From assembly GCA_963792205.1 (NCBI GenBank), contig CAWBVI010000003.1, positions 322,320 through 386,319 of the forward strand: a stretch of DNA of 64,000 bases, in the 5' to 3' direction. The stretch comes from DATDAH01 sp963792205 (GTDB lineage Bacteria; Actinomycetota; Acidimicrobiia; Acidimicrobiales; DATDAH01). Positions 53,064-61,181 of the stretch are shown piece by piece; position 1 is the first letter of the stretch; the number at the start of each line of letters is the position of its first letter. The translations under genes and the position numbers were made by a program. Below the pieces are notes generated by a model that saw nothing but the letters and a program-made list of their open reading frames with translations, did not search any database and was not told where the DNA came from.

Positions 53064-53741
53064 ATGAACGAACCGAGCACGGAACCGCCAGATCCTCGGC
53101 TCGCCTTCCTCCGACAGGAGCTGGGCGACGACGTCGACATCGCCGGCGACATCGCCCAGGTCGGTGACCGCTGGGCGATCCACGGCGCCGTCCCTCTGGA
53201 GGGCGAGGTGATCCTCGGCGAGTACGACACCTACGACCAGGCGAGAAACGCCCTCGAGCAGCTCGCCAGGCAGGTCGATGCGATGACAACGAGCAACCCG
53301 GTCCTGAGCACGGTCGGACACGACGACGGATGGCTCGTGCTCTCCTTCGAGCGCCGGCTCGGCCAGCCACCGGACGAGGTCTGGCACACGTTGAGCTCGT
53401 CGGAGCACCGTGAGCACGGGATCCCGTGCGGCCTCACGGACGCGCTACCCACCAGCATGGCGCCACCGATGAGGTTCGAGTGGTGCCCGGGCCCGGACAC
53501 GGTGCGGTGGGAGGTCGACGGCATCGGCGACGGCTCGCGCCTGGCCCTCACGACGTGGATCGAGAGCGACGACCCGGACGTCGCCGCCAGCGCGGGTGCC
53601 GGCTACCACAGCTGCTTCGAGCAGGTCGTGAAGGTGCTGGACACCAGCCCGGACGGCGCGCCGCTCGAGTGCACCGACCTCACCACCCTGACCACGCAGT
53701 ACCTCGCCGCCTTCGCCGCAGCGCAGGCCGACACCGACTAG
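53064..53741 (+). CDS. SRPBCC-like protein with an N-terminal extension
   Basis: A 225-residue protein. The C-terminal 145 residues (from about 80) look like a START/AHSA1 fold: WLVLSFERRLGQPPDEVWHT, PMRFEWCPGPDTVRWEV and GSRLALTTWIESDDPD. The N-terminal 75 residues (LRQELGDDVDIAGDIAQVGD, VILGEYDTYDQARNALEQLA) form a separate small domain of unknown type. The gene begins 18 bp after the flavoprotein stop with AGGAG upstream, so it is read in the same unit. It converges with a hypothetical gene with a four-base overlap. Confidence 0.75.
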   Translation: MNEPSTEPPDPRLAFLRQELGDDVDIAGDIAQVGDRWAIHGAVPLEGEVILGEYDTYDQARNALEQLARQVDAMTTSNPVLSTVGHDDGWLVLSFERRLGQPPDEVWHTLSSSEHREHGIPCGLTDALPTSMAPPMRFEWCPGPDTVRWEVDGIGDGSRLALTTWIESDDPDVAASAGAGYHSCFEQVVKVLDTSPDGAPLECTDLTTLTTQYLAAFAAAQADTD

Positions 53742-54322
53742 GCGAGCGCCCGCCGCCGCGAGGCGCGGACCAGGTCGGGCGGCAGGAGCGTGGCCTTGTG
53801 CTCCGCCCGGCGCCCGGTCGTCCACAGGACGCTGTGCTCGGCGTGGAGCTCGGTGGCGAGCGCCCACCGGCCCAGGCCGGTGTACATCCGGTCCTCGGCG
53901 ATCCAGGCGGAGTACTCGCCGTCTCGGTCGAACCCGTAGCCGAGGAACGCATGGCTGACGAGGTCGTGGACGGCTCGGAACCGGTCGTAGGTGGCGGGAG
54001 CGAGGAGCGGGTGGGCGTGGTCGCGGTCGTTGACCGAGGGGCAGAGCTCGAGCACGCGGTCGACCCGCACACGCGCCGCCAGCTCCTCCCCCGTCGCGTA
54101 CGGCTCGGGGCACCGGCTGGGCACGACGCAGATCGGCGTGCGTGCCCCGCCGCCGGTGAGGCGGGCGAGCCAGCGGTCGGCCTGCCTCCCGAGGTCCGCG
54201 TAGGCCATTCGCACGATCGCCTTCGTCGATGCTCGAGGCGCGGCGAGGAAGGCGTCCGCGACCAGGGACGCCTGTTCGGCGTCGATGCGATGGAGGGGTC
54301 GTTGCTCGTGCCTCACCGTCAC
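53738..54322 (-). CDS. Unrecognised conserved-looking protein
   Basis: A 194-residue soluble protein. A compact central block (PATYDRFRAVHDLVSHAFLG, GYGFDRDGEYSAWIAEDRMY, LGRWALATELHAEHSVLWTT) with many polar and aromatic residues indicates a real fold, and the end RRAEHKATLLPPDLVRASRR is basic. No family can be named. GTG 54322 is taken as start (GTG 54316 is as likely); upstream codons in the same frame are arginine-rich and unlikely to be coding. It is divergent from the NmrA-like gene and converges with the SRPBCC gene. Confidence 0.55.
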   Translation of the reverse strand: MTVRHEQRPLHRIDAEQASLVADAFLAAPRASTKAIVRMAYADLGRQADRWLARLTGGGARTPICVVPSRCPEPYATGEELAARVRVDRVLELCPSVNDRDHAHPLLAPATYDRFRAVHDLVSHAFLGYGFDRDGEYSAWIAEDRMYTGLGRWALATELHAEHSVLWTTGRRAEHKATLLPPDLVRASRRRALA

Positions 54323-54441
54323 GCGAGACCGAGCAGCGCCGACCCGTGTGACACGTCGCGGTCTGTCACAGGACGACCCGCGGCTCGGTCTACCCCTGTG
54401 ACCGGTCACCGCGGTGGTCGCCGGCACAGAGGAGGTTCGCC

Positions 54442-55200
54442 ATGAAGGTCGTCGTCATCGGTGGCAGCGGGCTGATCGGGTCGAAGGTGGTCGCCAGGCT
54501 CACCGAGCAGGGGCACGAGGTCGTCGCGGCGTCGCCCGACTCGGGCGTCAACACCCTCACGGGCGAGGGGTTGGCCGACGCGCTGGACCGCGCGGCGGTG
54601 GTCGTCGACGTCTCGAACTCGCCGCCTCCGTTCGAGGGCGACGGCCCGCTCCAGTTCTTCCGGACCTCGACGGGCAACCTGCTCGCGGCCGAGGCGGCCG
54701 CCGGCGTCGGGCATCACGTCGCCCTGTCCGTGGTGGGGACCGAGCGCCTCCCGGCCAGCGACTACTTCCGAGCCAAGGTCGCCCAGGAGGAGCTGATCAC
54801 CAGCTCCTCGATCCCCTACTCGATCGTCCATGCGACGCAGTTCTTCGAGTTCGTCAAGAGCATCACCGAGGCCGCCACGGACGGCGACACCGTCCGGCTC
54901 GCCCCCGTGCTCGTGCAGCCGATGGCCGCCGACGACGTCGCCGCCGCGGTGGGGAAGGTCGCCGTGGGCGCGCCGCTCAACGGCATCCTCGAGGTTGCCG
55001 GCCCGGAGCAGTTCCGCCTCGACGAGCTCATCCGGCTGGGCCTGAGCGCCCACGACGACCCTCGCCAGGTGGTCGCCGACCCGCACGCCCCGTACTTCGG
55101 CGCCGAACTGGGCGAGCGCACGCTGGTCCCGGACGATGGCGCCCAACTGGCGGCGACCAGCTTCGGCGACTGGCTCCAGAAGTCGACGGCCGCGGCGTAG
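54442..55200 (+). CDS. NmrA-like NAD(P)-binding protein (atypical SDR)
   Basis: A 252-residue Rossmann protein with the cofactor motif VVVIGGSGLIGSKVVARLTE at its N-terminus and the short inner part seen in NmrA/quinone-reductase-like SDRs: VALSVVGTERLPASDYFRAK, PYSIVHATQFFEFV. The usual YxxxK is represented by YFRAK, so enzymatic activity is possible but may be limited. It could be a redox sensor or reductase. ATG 54442 has GAGGAGG upstream. A hydrolase gene follows after 49 bp. Confidence 0.85.
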   Translation: MKVVVIGGSGLIGSKVVARLTEQGHEVVAASPDSGVNTLTGEGLADALDRAAVVVDVSNSPPPFEGDGPLQFFRTSTGNLLAAEAAAGVGHHVALSVVGTERLPASDYFRAKVAQEELITSSSIPYSIVHATQFFEFVKSITEAATDGDTVRLAPVLVQPMAADDVAAAVGKVAVGAPLNGILEVAGPEQFRLDELIRLGLSAHDDPRQVVADPHAPYFGAELGERTLVPDDGAQLAATSFGDWLQKSTAAA

Positions 55201-55249
55201 AGCTCGTGGCCTTCAGCATGACAACAAACCAATCAGAAGGGAACTGACC

Positions 55250-56075
55250 ATGAACCCGCAGTCCACGCCAGACACGATCGTGCTGATCCATGGCTTCTGG
55301 GTCACGCCCCGGAGCTGGGAGCAATGGATCCCGCACTACGAAGCCAAGGGGTTCCGGGTCCTCGCGCCTGCGTACCCCGGCTTCGACGTCGAAGTTGAAG
55401 TCGCTGAACGCCGATTCGACGCCGGTCGCGGCGGTGACCGTCCCGGCGATCATCGAGCACCTCGAATCGGTGGTCGGGGCCCTGGACGCGCCGCCGATCC
55501 TGATGGGCCACTCGGCCGGTGGAGCGTTCACCCAGGTGTTGCTCGACCACGGGTACGGCGTTGCGGGTGTCGTCATGAACTCCGCACCGACGGAGGGCGT
55601 CCGGGCCATCCCCGCGTCGCAGGTGCGTGCGACGTGGCCTGTGCTCAAGAACCCCGCGAACCACCACAAGGCCGTCGGCCTCACCTACGAGCAGTGGCAC
55701 TACGCGTTCACCAACACGTTCGACGACGAGGACGAATCGCGCCGCCTCTACGAGCGGTACGCCGTCCCCGCATCCGGCCGCATCCTGTGGAACAGCGTGC
55801 TCGCGAACCTCGAGCCTGGGCCGCAGGACGTCTGGGTCGACTACCACAACGACGCCCGTGCGCCGTTGCTCTTCATCTCCGGCGAGCACGATCACCTCAT
55901 GCCGCCGAAGGTCCAACAGTCGAACGCGAAGCACTACAAGTCGAACACGACCACCGAGGTCATCGAGTTTCCCGGTCGCTCCCACCTCATGCCCGCGCAG
56001 AAGGGCTGGGAAGAGGTCGCCGACCGTGCACTCGAATGGGCACTCGCCCATGCCGGCCAGACCGCGACGGCCTAG
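55250..56075 (+). pseudogene. Alpha/beta-fold hydrolase, one frameshift
   Basis: The N-terminus IVLIHGFWVTPRSWEQWIPH and the part up to YPGFDVEVE are in one frame; from about 55400 the protein goes on in another with SLNADSTPVAAVTVPAIIEH, nucleophile ILMGHSAGGAF, acid GEHDHLMPP and histidine GRSHLMPAQKGWEE. Removing one base gives VEVESLNAD, matching relatives. Restored length about 275 residues. AAGGGA precedes ATG 55250. It is a serine hydrolase of the haloalkane dehalogenase/esterase type with unknown substrate. Confidence 0.8.
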
Positions 56076-56188
56076 CGGTCGGGAGACCTTCACCCGCGAG
56101 AACGAACGCAAGGCCCTCCCAGAGCCCGCCGACAACCGCACCAGGCCGCTGGCCGCCAGGTCTCTCGCCCGTCATACTCCCGTGCTGC

Positions 56189-58956
56189 ATGCTCGGTGCC
56201 CCCGCGGGAAGCCCTGGTCTGCTCGACCGCGTCGGCGAGCGCGACGTGCTCGATCGCCTGGTCGCGGACGTCCGCGCCGGCCGGAGTCACGTGCTGGTTC
56301 TCCGCGGCGAGGCGGGCGTCGGTAAGACGGCCCTTCTGGGGCACTTGCCGACAGCTGCAGGGGGATGCCGGGTCACCTGGTCGACGGGCGTCGAGTCCGA
56401 GATGGAGCTCGCCTTCGCCGGCCTGCACGCGCTGTGCGCGCCCCTGCTCGGCCGTCTCGCGGTGCTGCCGGGCCCGCAGCGCGACGCGTTGAGCACGGCG
56501 TTCGGTCTGAGCGCCGGAGCACCACCGGAGCGCTTCTTCGTGGGCTTGGCGGTCCTGGGCCTTCTGGCCGACGCCGCCGAAGAGGAGCCGCTCCTGTGCA
56601 TCGTCGACGACGCGCAGTGGCTGGACCAGCGTGTCCTCGGAGACGCTCGCGTTCGTGGCCCGCCGACTCGAGGCGGAGCGGGTGGGACTGGTGTTCGCGG
56701 TGCGCGAGCTCGGCGACGAGCAGGTGTTCGAGGGGTTGCCAGAGCTGCTGATCGAGGGGCTCGCCGCCGAGGACGCCCGACTGCTGCTGGACGTGACGAT
56801 TCCCGGCCCGCTCGACGAGCAGGTGAAGGCCCGGATCCTCGACGAGACCCGCGGCAACCCCCTTGCCCTCACGCGAGCTGCCACGCGGACTGACCCCGGC
56901 GGAGCTGGCCGGCGGGTTCGGCATCCCCGACGCGCGCCCCTTGACGAGCCGCATCGAGCACAGCTTCCTCAAGCGCGTCCGGACGCTGCCGCCCGACACG
57001 CAACTGCTCCTCCTGATGGCGGCCGCCGAGCCGCTCGGCGATGTGAGCCTGTTCTGGCGCGCCGCCGAGCGTCTCGGGATCGGCACCGAAGCCGGGGGGC
57101 CAGCCGAGGCCGCCGGCCTGATCGAGCTCGGCGCACGCGTGCGCTTCCCGCATCCGCTCGTCCGCTCGGCGGTCTACCGGGCGTCGGACCCGAGCGATCG
57201 CCGCGACGTGCGGCGGGCGCTCGCCGACGCGACGGACCCCGTCCTCGATCCCGACCGTCGCGCCTGGCATCGCGCCCATGCGACGACGACGCCGGACGAG
57301 GCGGTGGCCGCCGAGATGACGCGCTCCGCCGACCGGGCCCGGGGACGGGGTGGGCTGGCCGCGGCCGCCGCGTTCCTGCAGCGGGCGGCCGAGCTGACCC
57401 CGGACCCCGCACGGCGCGCCGAGCGCTCGCTCGCCGCCGCCCAGGCGAAGCTCGACGTCGCCGATGCGGCCTCGGCCTCCGCTCTCGTGGCGATCGCTGA
57501 GCTCTGTCCGCTCGACGAGCTGCAGCGCGGGCGGATGGAGCGGTTGCGCGCTCAGATCTCGTTCACCAGCCAGCGCGGGCGCGACGCACCGCTCCTGCTG
57601 CTCGAGGCGGCTCGGAGGCTCGATCCGCTGGACGCCACGCTCGCCCGCGAGACGTACCTCGAGGCGATCGCGTCGGCGATGTTCGCTGGACGTCTCGGCA
57701 CCGGCCCGGATGAACGTGAGGTGGCCGAGGCGGCCCGCGCGTCGCGCTCGGTATGGGGCGCGAGCGCGGCCGATCTGCTCCTCGACGGCCTCGTGACGCG
57801 GTTCACCGAGGGCTATGCCCCGTCGGTCGCGCCACTCTCGCAGGCGCTGCGCGCGTTCGCCGAAACCGACGGCACCGAAGACCAGGCGCGCTGGCTGTGG
57901 CTGGCGTGCCGCCTCGCCCAGGATCTCTGGGACGACGAGCTCTGGCCCGTGCTCGCGACGCGCGCCGAGCACGTCGCCCGTGACACCGGCGCGCTCAGCC
58001 TGCTCGCCAACGCGCTCAACTACGGCGCCGCCTTCAGCGTCCATTCCGGGGCCTTCGCCACTGCCGCGGTCCAGGTCAACGAGGTCGATGTGGTCACCCA
58101 GGCGACCGGCCTTCCGCCCCTCAAGTACGCGGCGTGCAAGCTGGCCGCCTTGCGCGGTGATCAAGCGCAGTTCGACGCGATCTTCGACGTCTCGTGGGAG
58201 AGTCTGACGGCGCGCGGCGAAGGCTCCGCGTTCGGCCTGTCCCGGTGGCTCACCGCGCTGCTGCACAACAGCTGTGGCCAGTACGGCAACGCGCTCGCGG
58301 CCGCGGGGCAGGCGTGCGAACACGAGGACGTCATGGCGTACGGCTGGGCCCTCGTGGAGCTGGTCGAGGCCGCCGTCCGCGACGGAAAGCCTGACGAAGC
58401 CTCCGCGGCGCTCGACCGCCTCAGCGAGCGCACACAGGCGACCGGCACCGAATGGGCGCTCGGGGTCGAAGCCCGCTCGCGTGCGCTGCTGAGCGACGAC
58501 GAGGCCGCCTACCGCGAGTCGATCGAGCGGCTCTCGCGCAGCCGCGCCGCGGTCGATCTGGCGCGGAGCCAGCTCGTGTACGGCGAGTGGCTCCGGCGCG
58601 AGAACCGCCGCACGGACGCCCGCGAGCTCCTCCGCTCCGCCCACGACAGCTTCACCCACATGGGCGCCGAGGCGTTCGCCGAGCGAGCCCGCCGCGAGCT
58701 CCGCGCCACCGGCGAGACCGCGCGCCGGAGGACCGCGGACACGCAAGACGCCCTGACGCCGCAGGAGCTCCAGGTCGCGAGGTTGGCCCGCGACGGGTAC
58801 AGCAACTCGGAGATCGGGGCCCAGTTGTTCATCAGCCCACGAACGGTCGAGTACCACCTGCACAAGGTGTTCCAAAAGCTCGACGTCAGCAGCCGCAGGA
58901 AGCTTCGCGACGCCCTCGCGGACTCCCCCCACCGAGCCCTCTTGGGCGACGTCTAG
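56189..58956 (+). pseudogene. LuxR-family ATPase regulator (LAL type), two frameshifts
   Basis: Domains in order: AAA ATPase with Walker A RGEAGVGKTALLGHL and Walker B LLCIVDDAQWLDQ, then after a shift near 56630 SETLAFVARRLEAERVGLVF and GPLDEQVKARILDETRGNPL, then after a second shift near 56871 RELPRGLTPAELAGGFGI. A long helical/TPR region and an intact C-terminal LuxR helix-turn-helix follow: LTPQELQVARLARDGYSNSE, FISPRTVEYHLHKVFQKL. Restored length is about 920 residues. Both breaks are one-base additions. Large ATP-binding LuxR regulators of this type respond to metabolic signals; the target is unknown. ATG 56189. Confidence 0.83.
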
Positions 58957-58998
58957 CGAGAGAAGACCAAGGGCGTTCCCTGCGTAGTTGGTGTGCGC

Positions 58999-59988
58999 TC
59001 AGGCGTTGAGGGCGTGGCGGAGGAAAGCGCTGGCCTGAGCGATCACACCCCGCGCCGCGGGTGCGTCAGCAATGGGGTTGAGCAGCGCGAAGTCGTGGAT
59101 GGTGCCGAGGTATCGGGCGGTGATGACGTTGACGCCAGCTTGGGCCAGCTTGTGCGCGTAGGCCTCTCCCTCGTCCCGCAGGACATCGTTCTCGTCGGTG
59201 ACGAGCATGGCGGGTGGCAGCCCGCTGAGCTCTTCGAGGGTTGCTCGGAGAGGGGACGCGGTCGGGTGGATGCGCTCGGACTCGTCGGGGAGGTACGCAT
59301 CCCAGAACCAGCGCATGGCTTCTCGCGTGAGCCATGGACCATCGGCAAACTCGTGGTAGGAGTCGGTGTCGAGGTTCGCGTCGGTCACGGGGTACATCAT
59401 CAGTTGCGCCGCGACGTGGGGTCCGCCGCGAGCCTTCGCCATCAGGGTGAGGGCGGCGACCATGTTGCCGCCGACGCTTTCGCCGGCGAGGGCGATGCGG
59501 GAGGTGTCGACACCGATGTCGCCACCGTGTTCTGCCACCCACTGCAGGACCGCGTACGCCTGCTCAGGCTGGACGGGATACTGGGCCTCCGGTGCTGGCG
59601 TGTAGTCGACGAACACCAGTGCCGCGTGCGCGCCGACGGCCAGCTCCTGGACGAGTCGCAGGTGCGTGTCCTTGTCGCCGAGGATCCAGCCACCTCCGTG
59701 CGTGTAGACGATTCCCGGCAGGACGCCGTCGACGCCTTCCGGCTTGACGATCCTGATGTTGACCTCGCCGGTCGGTCCGCCGGAGATGGTGCGGTCTTCA
59801 ACGACGGTCGGCGGCGGATGGACCGCAACGCTCTCTTGCACGCTCCGAAGCACCCCGCGGGCTTCTTCGGGGGACAGCGTGTAGAGAGCGGGGCCGCCGG
59901 CCGCCGCCAGCTGGTCGAGAAAGGCCTGCGTCATGGGTTCCACGGACGGAATCCCGACGGCGCTTGCCGCTGGCGTGGTGGTGCTCAT
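58999..59988 (-). CDS. Alpha/beta hydrolase of the hormone-sensitive lipase type
   Basis: A 329-residue esterase. The oxyanion-hole HGGGWILGD (about 97-105) and nucleophile Ser171 in ALAGESVGGNM define the HSL family (class IV); TDENDVLRDEG holds the acid and GTIHDFALLN the histidine. It should cleave short acyl esters in the cytoplasm, as no signal peptide is seen. ATG 59988 has an AAGGAA site upstream. It converges with the LuxR regulator gene and is divergent from the DUF899 gene, with a 297-bp gap. Confidence 0.92.
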   Translation of the reverse strand: MSTTTPAASAVGIPSVEPMTQAFLDQLAAAGGPALYTLSPEEARGVLRSVQESVAVHPPPTVVEDRTISGGPTGEVNIRIVKPEGVDGVLPGIVYTHGGGWILGDKDTHLRLVQELAVGAHAALVFVDYTPAPEAQYPVQPEQAYAVLQWVAEHGGDIGVDTSRIALAGESVGGNMVAALTLMAKARGGPHVAAQLMMYPVTDANLDTDSYHEFADGPWLTREAMRWFWDAYLPDESERIHPTASPLRATLEELSGLPPAMLVTDENDVLRDEGEAYAHKLAQAGVNVITARYLGTIHDFALLNPIADAPAARGVIAQASAFLRHALNA

Positions 59989-60285
59989 GGTGTGTTCCTT
60001 TCGTGTACGGGCCGGTGGAGGGTCCGGACGGCATCAACGTCGCGCCGTAGGACGCCGGTCGCCTCCGTGGAACACCCCAGTCGAACCCCCGACACCGGTC
60101 GAGCCGCCCACGCCGGGGGCCGCCCCTTCATCTGCCGTCGTTCCTGGTCGTCACTCCGGCGCGCCCGACGGTCGATCGGCAGTCCGGAAGCACTCGGATC
60201 GATGAGTTTCGGCCCGGTGAGTGGTCTCAGCTGACAGGCTCCCCAGGGAGCCGCGAGCACACGAGACGAGACAGCGGAGGACGCC
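59989..60285. other. Intergenic region between divergent genes
   Basis: These 297 bp separate the HSL-type esterase gene and the DUF899 gene. No open frame with sensible protein, tRNA or repeat was found. It should contain both promoters. The stretch shows several short GC-rich inverted repeats, and GGAGGA sits just before the DUF899 ATG. Nothing else can be supported. Confidence 0.5.
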
Positions 60286-61112
60286 ATGACGACCACGCCC
60301 GGCAACGCGAGCAGCAACCTCCCGGGCAAGCCGCCGGTCGTCGACCTGGCCACCTGGCAGGCGGCGGCCGCGAGGAGCTGCTGGTCCGCGAGAAGGCGCA
60401 CACCCGTGAGGGCGACGCCATCGCCGCGGCCCGGCGGCGGCTGCCGATGGTCGAGCTCGACGGCGCGGTGGAGGTCACCGGGCGGTCGACGGGCCGGTCC
60501 CGTTCGTCGACCTGTTCCAGGGTCGCGCGACGAGCTCGTCGTCTACCAGCACATGTGGTACGACGGCGCGCCGCATCAGGGGCAGTGCGAGGGCTGTACC
60601 ACCACGGCGTGGCACGTGAAGGACGCCGTCTACCTCAACGCCCGGGGCGTCTCGTGGGCCGTCGTGACCTCGGGCCCGTGGGACGAGGTGGCTCCCTACG
60701 TCGAGTTCATGGGTTACACCCAGCCCTGGTACTCGGTGCGGGGCGTGGAAGCGCCGATCGGCGGAGAAATGGGGCACATCGTCTGCTTCCTGCGCGACGG
60801 CGACCGCGTGTTCCTCACCTACTCACACTCACGACGGGCCGGGGCAACGAGCCGGTCAACGGGTCCTTGGGCCTGCTCGACATGACGCCCTACGGCCGCC
60901 GCGAGGGGTGGGAGGACGACCCCGAGGGCTGGCCCGAGGCCCCTGAGGTCGGCGCGCCGGTCGGTGGGCATGGCGCGCCGATCTGCTGGTACTGGCGCTC
61001 GGACGCCGACGGCGTCGCCACCTGGGGCCCGACCGGCCGGCCCGTGCCGCAGTGGACCCGCCCCGGCGCGACCCCCGTGGAGACCCTCGGCCGCCACGGC
61101 GACAAGCACTGA
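60286..61112 (+). pseudogene. DUF899 (thioredoxin-fold) protein with about four frameshifts
   Basis: Pieces of one DUF899 protein appear in order in different frames: PGKPPVVDLATWQAA, then REELLVREKAHTREGDAIAA and LPMVELDGAVEVTG (shift near 60368), DGPVPFVDLFQGR (near 60495), DELVVYQHMWYDGAPHQGQC and MGYTQPWYSVRGVEA (near 60527), and TTGRGNEPVNGSLGLLDMTP to the end (near 60836). The CxxC-like QCEGC is present. The number and spacing of breaks, one of them a two-base addition, make decay plausible. Intact relatives are about 230-270 residues. The Lon gene follows 69 bp later. Confidence 0.78.
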
Positions 61113-61155
61113 GGCAACCTGAGGCGGGAATTGCCGGAGTGTCCATACTGTTGTG

Positions 61156-61172
61156 ACTTGCAAGTCGCAAGT
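61156..61172 (+). promoter_or_regulatory. Inverted repeat in the lon control region
   Basis: ACTTGC and GCAAGT (61156-61161, 61167-61172) flank a five-base spacer, and the inner part GACTTGCAAGTC is itself a 12-bp palindrome. The dyad lies 9-26 bp before the proposed GTG start. CATACT at 61144-61149 is a possible -10, which would put the dyad at the transcription start. The spacing of the half sites is like the ClgR dyad but the bases differ; HspR's HAIR motif does not fit. Confidence 0.45.
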
Positions 61173-61181
61173 AACCCTCTT

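Noticed and set aside
56869..58932. 687-codon antisense frame in the LuxR regulator gene
   Set aside because: No motif; the sense strand encodes a complete LuxR helix-turn-helix and TPR region.
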